Shown one piece after another: positions 15,321 to 20,398 of a stretch of DNA of 20,398 nt. A program made the position numbers and the translations under genes. Positions within the stretch are counted from its first letter, which is position 1; the number at the start of each line of letters is the position of its first letter. Location: the NCBI GenBank assembly GCA_026785785.1, contig JAJAZI010000246.1, positions 1-20,398 on the forward strand, given 5' to 3'. Source of the DNA: Microbacteriaceae bacterium. GTDB taxonomy: Bacteria > Actinomycetota > Actinomycetes > Actinomycetales > Microbacteriaceae. The notes under the pieces are model-generated. The model worked only from the letters and a program-made list of their open reading frames with translations, made no database searches and had not been told where the DNA came from.

Positions 15321-15326
15321 ATACTA
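15321..15326 (-). promoter_or_regulatory. -10 box of a likely leaderless promoter for the GT2/DUF2304/DUF2142 operon
   Basis: On the minus strand TAGTAT is followed by 6 nt (ttcaac) and then ATG at 15314, placing the expected transcription start at the start codon. No ribosome site is present. The -35 is not obvious. Confidence 0.55.
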
Positions 15327-15388
15327 GCAACGGGGTTCAGCTCTCCCGGCTTAGCAAAGGCAGGGGAAAGCCCGGTCGGCGATGTCGT

Positions 15389-15394
15389 TAGACT
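15389..15394 (+). promoter_or_regulatory. Candidate -10 box for the GT2/GT4 pair
   Basis: TAGACT in the 142 bp divergent gap (15315-15456) would start a transcript with a leader of about 55 nt, reaching the GTG at 15457. It argues against the in-frame ATG at 15382, which would put the promoter inside the gene. No good -35. Confidence 0.35.
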
Positions 15395-15456
15395 CGGCCC
15401 GGGTCTCCCGTCAGGAGCCCCGGAAGATCGGTGAGGGCCGGGCGAAAGGGTGGGTC

Positions 15457-16263
15457 GTGGACGGTGCGGATGTGCTTGTGGTTCTGCCGACGCTCGGCGA
15501 CCGCATTGACTCGCTCCGCGAGACACTCGAGTCGGTCTCCCGGCAGCGCCGGCAGCTGCCGCTCACCCTCGTCGTGGTCACCCCGATCTCGGCGACGGCC
15601 GCCCGAACGCTGGCCGGTGAGTACGGTGCCGTGCTGGTCGACGACCCGGGGACCGGTATTTCCGAGGCCATCAACCGCGGTCTGGCGGCGCGCACGTCCG
15701 AGACCTACTACGCCTGGATCGGCGACGACGACCTCCTTCGGGATGGTGGGCTCGCGCTGCTCCGATCGATGATCGACGGCCGCCCGGACGTCGTCGTTGC
15801 TTTCGGGGCGTGCGACTACATCGATTCGCGCGGCGCGACCATCGCGGTCAGCAACGCGGGGTGGCTCGCGAGGCCGCTGCTGGCGTGGGGCCCAGACCTG
15901 ATCCCGCACCCTGGAACCCTGATCCGGCTCGACGCTCTCGCGGCCATCGGCGGGTTCGACAGGGACCTCAAGTACGTTATGGACCTCGATGCGTTCCTCA
16001 AGCTGCGGAAGGTCGGGCGATTCGTCTGGACCAGACAGCCGGTCTCCGCCTTCCGCTGGCATCCCGACTCGCTGACGGTGGCGAACCGAGCCGGTTCGAG
16101 TGCCGAGGCCGAGCGCGTCAAGCGCAGGCACCTCCCCGCCGCGGCCAGGCCATTCTGCGCGCTGTGGCACCACCCGGTTCGGTGGGCGTCGTCGGTCGCC
16201 GCCGGGCGGGTGAGTGCGCGCGCGAGGCGTAATCTGTCGGCGTCCGTCCCCGCGGGCCAATAG
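15457..16263 (+). CDS. GT2 family glycosyltransferase (WcaE-like)
   Basis: 268 aa from GTG 15457, which has GAAAGGG 6 nt upstream. ATG at 15382 would add 25 residues rich in Arg and Gly with no domain match. The GT2 domain runs from residue 4: VLVVLPTLGDRIDSLRETL, DDPGTGISEAINRGL (the GxGIxxAxNxG feature of this subgroup), YYAWIGDDDLL with D90-D92, HPGTLIRLD, GGFDRDLKYVMDLDAFLKL and a final basic region. It is predicted to be a soluble or peripheral enzyme adding one sugar to the lipid-linked glycan. The TAG stop is 2 nt before the next GT gene, so the two are co-transcribed. Linkage and sugar are unknown. Confidence 0.87.
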   Translation: MDGADVLVVLPTLGDRIDSLRETLESVSRQRRQLPLTLVVVTPISATAARTLAGEYGAVLVDDPGTGISEAINRGLAARTSETYYAWIGDDDLLRDGGLALLRSMIDGRPDVVVAFGACDYIDSRGATIAVSNAGWLARPLLAWGPDLIPHPGTLIRLDALAAIGGFDRDLKYVMDLDAFLKLRKVGRFVWTRQPVSAFRWHPDSLTVANRAGSSAEAERVKRRHLPAAARPFCALWHHPVRWASSVAAGRVSARARRNLSASVPAGQ

Positions 16264-16265
16264 CG

Positions 16266-17369
16266 GTGTCGGGAACCGCGTCGGCGCATCCGCCGACGAA
16301 GGTGGCGCTCTCGATGCTCACCCTTGTGCCGGGGGCAATGGGCGGCAGCGAAACCTATGCGCGAGCGCTGACAAGGCAGTTCGCCGGGGCTCGGCAGATT
16401 GCGGCGACCGCATTCGTCCCCCTGACAGCAGCAGGATTCAGCGCCGGGATCCCCGAGATCGTGATGGGTGAGGTGCGAGGTGGCCCGTCGGTGCGCGAAC
16501 GGCTGGGGGCCATCGGCTCGGCGTTCCTGCACGCCGGCGCTGTGCGCGCCGCGATGGCGGCGGCGGAGGTAGTTCACTACCCGTTCACCGTGGTGGTGCC
16601 GACGCCGTCGCCCCGGCAGGCGCGGGTGCATACGGTACACGACGTTCAACACCTCGACCTCCCACGGATGTTCACTCGCGCCGAGCTGCTCTACCGTCGC
16701 TCCTTCTATGACCGGGCGGCGAGGAGCGCCGACGTCGTCATCGCGATCAGCGAGTTCGCGAGAGCGAGGATCATCGAGCTGCTCGGCATTGCGGAGGACC
16801 GGGTCGTGGTTGCCCCGCTGGGGGTCGACGGCACGAAGTTCCGTCCCTATTTCGGTCCGCGTGAGGAGTTCGTGCTGTACCCGGCGCGGGGGTGGCCGCA
16901 CAAGAACCACGCTCGCCTCGTCGAGGCGATGACGATCCTCCGACGTCGGCGCCCGGGCATGCGCCTCGTGCTCACAGGAGGTGGTCTCGACGCTCTCGGC
17001 GAACTTCCCGACTGGGTCCACCGACGGGGGATAGTGAGCGAGGACGAACTTCGCCGGCTGTATCGATCGGCGGCTGCCCTGGCGTTCCCGAGCCTCTATG
17101 AGGGCTTCGGGCTGCCGCCGCTCGAGGCGATGGCATCCGGCTGTCCCGCGGCCGTCTCGCGGAGCGGTGCCCTGCCCGAGGTGTGCGGCGACGCGGCGGT
17201 CCTGTTCGACCCCACGGATGTCGCCGCGGTCGCGGACGGCATAGCGCGTGCCGTCGACGATGACGGAACCCTCGCGGCGCGCGGGTTGGCGCGAGCGGCG
17301 GAGTTCACCTGGCAGAGCTGCGCCGACGCGCATATCGAGGCGTACCGCCTCGCCACCGAACGGCGCTGA
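16266..17369 (+). CDS. GT4 family glycosyltransferase
   Basis: 367 aa with a two-lobed GT-B fold. The N-terminal lobe begins at VALSMLTLVPGAMGGSETYA (about 13-32), with the glycine-rich acceptor/nucleotide loop. HTVHDVQHLDLP and IAISEFARARI follow. The C-terminal lobe has YPARGWPHKNH (donor phosphate-binding region), LTGGGLD, FPSLYEGFGLPPLEAMASG with the E-x7-E pair (E279, E287), and VLFDPTD. This is the pattern of retaining mannosyl-, rhamnosyl- or glucosyltransferases using nucleotide sugars. GTG 16266 is 2 nt after the preceding stop. A start at ATG 16314 (with AAGGTGG upstream) would remove the first strand and is less likely. It converges on the ligase-type gene at 17381. Confidence 0.9.
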   Translation: MSGTASAHPPTKVALSMLTLVPGAMGGSETYARALTRQFAGARQIAATAFVPLTAAGFSAGIPEIVMGEVRGGPSVRERLGAIGSAFLHAGAVRAAMAAAEVVHYPFTVVVPTPSPRQARVHTVHDVQHLDLPRMFTRAELLYRRSFYDRAARSADVVIAISEFARARIIELLGIAEDRVVVAPLGVDGTKFRPYFGPREEFVLYPARGWPHKNHARLVEAMTILRRRRPGMRLVLTGGGLDALGELPDWVHRRGIVSEDELRRLYRSAAALAFPSLYEGFGLPPLEAMASGCPAAVSRSGALPEVCGDAAVLFDPTDVAAVADGIARAVDDDGTLAARGLARAAEFTWQSCADAHIEAYRLATERR

Positions 17370-17370
17370 G

Positions 17371-17399
17371 GCGGCGCGGGTCAGCCCGCTTGAAGCCGC
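17371..17399. terminator. Weak bulged hairpin between convergent genes
   Basis: GCGGC then GCGGG, loop tcag, CCCGC, a 5-nt bulge, and GCCGC. It sits in the 11-bp gap between the GT4 stop and the ligase-type gene stop and runs into the latter. Short stem and no T tract, so only a candidate. Confidence 0.3.
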
Positions 17400-18655
17400 G
17401 TACGCCAGCTGAGGTTCTGAGAGGCCTTCAGAGCGCAGATCACCAGGGCGAACCAGCCGAACTCGACGAGGATCGAGCTCTCGGCGGCGGAGACGATGAT
17501 GAGCGCCACGAGCATGAGCGCCGGCCAGACGAACACGAAGCTCCGCTTCGTCGCGGCGAGCAGCCACGACCGCACGAACGCGAGTCCGATGAGCGCGAGG
17601 AACGCGAACAGGCCGACGATGCCGAGTTGGAGCAGCGAGTCGACGAAGGCGTTGAGGGCGGTCTCGTGGGGAGCGGTGGACGGGTTGATTCCGATGAACG
17701 GCGGGAGCTCCTGCCGCCAGTAACCCACCCAGCCGAAGCCCTCGAGTGTGCGCGCCACTGACATGTCGAGGATGTCCCGCCAGAGCGAGTAGCGAAACTC
17801 GAACTCGCTGCCGGCGTTGAGCAGATCGATCACCCTCCCGCGGGCGGCGAACAGGATCAGCAGGGTCATGGCCGAGACGCCGAGCAGCACGAACTGCCAT
17901 GCGCGACGCGTGTTCGGGTCGAGACGGCGAAGCCCGATGAGCGCGAGCGCCGCCAGCGCGACGATCACCACCGTGCCGAGGATCACCGGCGAGCGGGAGA
18001 ACACGATCATGGTCGCGGCGAGGGCGATCGACGCGAGACCCATCGACCGGCTGATCGAGCGGGTCTGGGTCTCGACGAAGAACGTCACAATGGCGATGAG
18101 CGCAACGAGCCCCAGCTGGTTCCGGGTGCCCAGCAGACCCTGGATAGGGCCGCCGTCGGCGAGGGTTCCGGTGATGCCCAGGAAGGGGAACGGGGTGTCC
18201 AGAATAATGCCCGACATGATCTCGAGCAACAGGGACGCCGCGAGGATCACCCGCAGCACATCGCCGAAGGCCCGCACGATCTGGATCAGGTCACGGGTCA
18301 GCGCGATGTAGACGCCGAGGAAGGCGAAGGCGACCTGGTAGGCGACGGCGCCGAGCGTCACCCACTGGTAGTCGCTCCAGAGGACGGACAGCGCGCTCCA
18401 GCCGACGAAGACGAGGAGCGAGATCGGCAGCAGCCCGTGCCACTCGAGCTCATGCCGCTTGACGTTGATCGAGGCGGCCGCGAGAAGAACGAGCGCGCCG
18501 AGGACCCCGAGCAGGCCGGGCCATCCCATCGTGCTCCGCAGCGCGAAAGCGAGGAACGCCATCCCCACCGCGCACAGCGTCACAGCTCGGGCGAAACGGG
18601 CAGACCCCAGCGCCGCGAGTGCGGCGTCCGCGATGCGTCTTGATGGCGAGTTCAT
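17381..18655 (-). CDS. O-antigen ligase/polymerase-type (Wzy_C/WaaL-like) membrane protein with altered key residues
   Basis: 424 aa, about 11-12 helices, with a large outer loop between about residues 265 and 335. Family marks are WSALSVLWSDY, GLLGTRNQLG (about 173-182), FRYSLWRDIL, GFGWVGYW and ALNAFVDSLLQLGIVG. The known role of this family is polymerising or ligating lipid-linked glycans on the outer face. Compared with its tandem paralog, the HN pair of the loop is LN (L334-N335), with the nearest histidine at H330, and the arginine of DRIQG is replaced by P170. It may therefore be a changed or inactive ligase, or a polymerase of different chemistry. ATG 18655 has GGGGAG very close (2 nt), and a TAACTT box 9 nt upstream. 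The paralog gene lies 42 bp upstream. Confidence 0.82.
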   Translation of the reverse strand: MNSPSRRIADAALAALGSARFARAVTLCAVGMAFLAFALRSTMGWPGLLGVLGALVLLAAASINVKRHELEWHGLLPISLLVFVGWSALSVLWSDYQWVTLGAVAYQVAFAFLGVYIALTRDLIQIVRAFGDVLRVILAASLLLEIMSGIILDTPFPFLGITGTLADGGPIQGLLGTRNQLGLVALIAIVTFFVETQTRSISRSMGLASIALAATMIVFSRSPVILGTVVIVALAALALIGLRRLDPNTRRAWQFVLLGVSAMTLLILFAARGRVIDLLNAGSEFEFRYSLWRDILDMSVARTLEGFGWVGYWRQELPPFIGINPSTAPHETALNAFVDSLLQLGIVGLFAFLALIGLAFVRSWLLAATKRSFVFVWPALMLVALIIVSAAESSILVEFGWFALVICALKASQNLSWRTRLQAG

Positions 18656-18664
18656 TTCTCCCCA

Positions 18665-18670
18665 AAGTTA
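18665..18670 (-). promoter_or_regulatory. Candidate near-leaderless -10 box for the second ligase-type gene
   Basis: TAACTT on the minus strand, 9 nt before ATG 18655, inside the 42-bp gap between the two ligase-type genes. It would leave a leader of only a few bases, too short to use the GGGGAG. Confidence 0.4.
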
Positions 18671-18697
18671 CGGCATCCGCGCGGGCGCATCGTGCGA

Positions 18698-20044
18698 TCA
18701 GGCGGCGCGCGCCGCACCCGTCCGGCCGTTCGCCGGCGTTCTCCGGAGGCGGCCGAGCACGCCGAGTTTCGTCGTGACGGCGAGGATCACGAGCAGCACC
18801 CACCCGCCCTCGACGAGGATCCGGCTCTCGGCGAGGCTCTGCACCAGCAGGGCGGTGAGCAGCAGGGGCGGTAGCAGCGAGAGTGACGAGAACGAGCCGC
18901 GGTCGCCCTGGCCGGTCACCACCCGGTCGGTGGCGAGCAACCAGGACCGGATCGCGGTCGTGACCACGAGCGCGCCGAACACGAGCAGCCCGACGACCCC
19001 GAGCTGCAGCCACACATCGAGCCAGGCGTTGTGGGCGTGCAACTGGATGACGCCGTTGCGGGTGACGAGGTCGTCGAAGGGCGCGACCCAGGGAGCCCAG
19101 AAGCTGACCCAACCCCAGCCGAAAACGGGCCGTTGCGCGGCGAGTCCGGTGACCGCATCCCAGATGCCGAGCCGGCCAGTGAGGTCGTCGCTCTTGCCAA
19201 GCAGGTCGAGCAGCAGGGGCCGGAATGCCAGCACGGAGCCCGCGACACCCGCGAGCACGACGCCGATGCCGCCGTAGACGGCCAGCCGGGCACGTGGTGA
19301 CGCCGCCCGGCGCAGCGCGAGGATCATTCCGAGCACCAGCAGCACGGCGACGAGGGCCGCGGTGATGGTCGCGGAGCGGGTCAGGACGAGGCTCGCCGCG
19401 GCGAGGACCAGCCAGAGAATCCCGGGCAGGCGGCGAACGGTTCCCGCCACCAGCTGCACCCCGAACACGATCAGCGCGATGAGCGCGATCATCCCGAGCA
19501 GGCCGGAGTTGCCCACGATGCCCTGGATCCTGTCACCTTCGAGCAGCAGGTTGCGCGACCAGTAGAGCATGAGCGGCGGATTGACGCGGTCCGCCGCGGC
19601 CACCCAGACCGGCAGGACCGGGGCGCGGACGACGAGCGACACGGCGAGCTCGAACACCAGCGACAGCACCAGGATCGTGCGCAGCGCCCAGCCGAGAGCA
19701 CGGAGCAGCTCATCCCCGGTGAGCAGCAGAGCGATGGCGACGGCGACGAGAGTGGTGATGACCTGGGCGAACACGCCGATCGCGGAGGCGCCGGGGTAGA
19801 ACGACCAGGCGATCGACACCATGGCCAGGGCGAGGAAGCCCACGAGCGGCCAGGGCAGGCTCCCGGGGCGGAGACTGGCGCGGTGCGGCACGAGCACGGC
19901 AACCGAGACTGCGGCGAGGAGCGCCACCAGCGTGCCGAAGCCGTACCAGCTGATCGAGTTGCGCCACGCGTCTCCCGCCAGCGCCGTGAACAGCACGAGC
20001 GTCGCGAATCCCGTGAGGAACCCGCGACGCTCGAGAAGTCTCAT
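18698..20044 (-). CDS. O-antigen ligase-type (Wzy_C/WaaL-like) membrane protein
   Basis: 448 aa, about 11-12 membrane helices with a long outer loop in the last third. The family marks are intact: VSIAWSFYPGAS, DRIQGIVGNSGLLG with R172, RLGIWDAVTGL, FGWGWVSFW and HAHNAWLDVWLQLGVVG with H336, H338 and N339. In WaaL-type ligases a conserved Arg and a His of the outer loop are needed for transfer, and both seem present, so a ligase or polymerase acting on the locus glycan is likely. In Gram-positive relatives such proteins may attach or extend wall glycopolymers. The ATG at 20044 lies 6 nt after a TAGCCT box and has no ribosome site, suggesting leaderless expression. It is the tandem paralog of the following gene, sharing helix and loop order. 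Confidence 0.85.
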   Translation of the reverse strand: MRLLERRGFLTGFATLVLFTALAGDAWRNSISWYGFGTLVALLAAVSVAVLVPHRASLRPGSLPWPLVGFLALAMVSIAWSFYPGASAIGVFAQVITTLVAVAIALLLTGDELLRALGWALRTILVLSLVFELAVSLVVRAPVLPVWVAAADRVNPPLMLYWSRNLLLEGDRIQGIVGNSGLLGMIALIALIVFGVQLVAGTVRRLPGILWLVLAAASLVLTRSATITAALVAVLLVLGMILALRRAASPRARLAVYGGIGVVLAGVAGSVLAFRPLLLDLLGKSDDLTGRLGIWDAVTGLAAQRPVFGWGWVSFWAPWVAPFDDLVTRNGVIQLHAHNAWLDVWLQLGVVGLLVFGALVVTTAIRSWLLATDRVVTGQGDRGSFSSLSLLPPLLLTALLVQSLAESRILVEGGWVLLVILAVTTKLGVLGRLRRTPANGRTGAARAA

Positions 20045-20050
20045 GCGGCA

Positions 20051-20056
20051 AGGCTA
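20051..20056 (-). promoter_or_regulatory. -10 box of a likely leaderless promoter for the first ligase-type gene
   Basis: TAGCCT on the minus strand, then 6 nt (tgccgc), then ATG 20044: the same geometry as at 15321-15326. There is no Shine-Dalgarno sequence. The inverted repeat at 20059-20077 lies in the spacer region. Confidence 0.5.
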
Positions 20057-20058
20057 CC

Positions 20059-20077
20059 CGGGCGACCGATTCGCCCG
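20059..20077 (-). terminator. Perfect 7-bp inverted repeat after the acyl-CoA dehydrogenase gene
   Basis: CGGGCGA, 5-nt loop (ccgat), TCGCCCG. It begins 7 nt after the dehydrogenase stop on the minus strand, a fitting place for a terminator, and also overlaps the promoter spacer of the ligase-type gene, so an operator role is possible. Confidence 0.5.
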
Positions 20078-20083
20078 ACCCGG

Positions 20084-20398
20084 TCAGACGAACGCGGCCT
20101 TGCCGGTGATCGCCCGACCGACGATGAGCGTATTCATCTCGCGGGTGCCTTCGTAGGAGTAGATTGCCTCCGCATCGGCGAAGAACCGGATGACGTCGTA
20201 GTCGAGCACGATGCCGTTGCCGCCGAAGACCTCGCGGCACCAGGCAACGGTCTCGCGCATACGCGCCGTCGTGAAGAACTTCGCCAGGGAGGCGTGCTCG
20301 TCGCGCTGGGTGCCCTCGTCGAGCATCGCCGACACCCGCGTCACCATGCCGATGGACGCCGTGATGTTGCCGAGGCTCTTCGCGAGCAGGTCCTGCAC
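20084..20398 (-). CDS. Acyl-CoA dehydrogenase, C-terminal part (glutaryl-CoA dehydrogenase-like), runs off the right edge
   Basis: The last 104 residues of a flavin-dependent acyl-CoA dehydrogenase. The C-terminal helical domain is clear: [40 protein letters not shown], then [19 protein letters not shown] and a short tail. The Glu of YEGT is the catalytic base position in this family. The GRAITG ending resembles glutaryl-CoA dehydrogenases more than medium-chain enzymes, but the substrate cannot be fixed from this fragment. The 5' end lies beyond base 20398, so the GTG at the edge is not the true start. It is the only metabolic gene seen and marks the border of the polysaccharide locus, with a hairpin and 39 bp separating it from the ligase-type gene. 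Confidence 0.88.
   Translation of the reverse strand: MQDLLAKSLGNITASIGMVTRVSAMLDEGTQRDEHASLAKFFTTARMRETVAWCREVFGGNGIVLDYDVIRFFADAEAIYSYEGTREMNTLIVGRAITGKAAFV

Noticed and set aside
15382..15456. ATG 15382 as the start of the WcaE-like GT2
   Set aside because: There is no ribosome site, the extension is not domain-like, and a -10 box lies inside it; GTG 15457 has a good Shine-Dalgarno sequence.
15816..17900. A 694-codon open frame on the minus strand
   Set aside because: It lies antisense to three recognisable genes, is Arg/His/Pro-rich with no domain, and is explained by high GC at third positions.
1..20398. tRNA/rRNA genes, CRISPR arrays, insertion sequences, attachment sites or phage genes
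   Set aside because: I looked for repeat-spacer patterns, transposase motifs, terminal repeats and tRNA-like cloverleafs and saw none; this is reading by eye, so small RNAs cannot be excluded.

Overview
The window is a dense, very GC-rich stretch of an actinobacterial chromosome. Codon third positions are almost all G or C, GTG and TTG starts are common, genes overlap by 1 or 4 nt, and -10 boxes sit directly in front of start codons. The style fits a Microbacteriaceae-like organism, but that placement is an inference from gene content, not a phylogeny. Almost everything here belongs to one cell-surface polysaccharide locus. The exception is a partial acyl-CoA dehydrogenase gene at the right edge, which marks the end of the locus.

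Layout. (1) 70-6328, plus strand: three coupled genes, namely a large two-domain glycosyltransferase (GT) followed by two tandem paralogous multi-pass membrane proteins that look like GT-C-type sugar transferases. (2) 6325-7929: a GtrA-family membrane protein (minus) and a GtrB/DPM1-like GT2 enzyme with two C-terminal membrane helices (plus), diverging from a 123 bp intergenic region. (3) 7980-12687, plus: a second large GT2+GT4 protein paralogous to the first gene, another GT2 transferase, and a Wzx-like flippase, all overlapping. (4) 15314-12668, minus: a GT2 polyprenyl-phosphate sugar synthase, a DUF2304 (GacJ-like) protein and a DUF2142 membrane protein. (5) 15457-17369, plus: a GT2 and a GT4 transferase. 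(6) 20044-17381, minus: two tandem O-antigen-ligase/polymerase-type membrane proteins. (7) 20398-20084, minus: the 3' end of the acyl-CoA dehydrogenase gene.

How the parts may work together (inference). The cytoplasmic GT2 and GT4 enzymes assemble a lipid-linked repeat unit and the Wzx-like protein flips it. The ligase/polymerase pair polymerises it or attaches it to the cell wall. Two separate modules appear to make and export single sugars on polyprenyl phosphate for decoration outside the membrane: module A is GtrB-like + GtrA + the two tandem GT-C proteins, and module B is GT2 + DUF2304 + DUF2142. Module B resembles the GacI/GacJ/GT-C logic of the group A Streptococcus carbohydrate. The locus is notable for repeated paralogy, with pairs of large GTs, GT-Cs and ligases in which one member looks degenerate or altered. 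It also has three apparently leaderless or near-leaderless promoters.

I saw no tRNA, rRNA, CRISPR array, insertion sequence or phage gene. No gap between genes exceeds about 145 bp.
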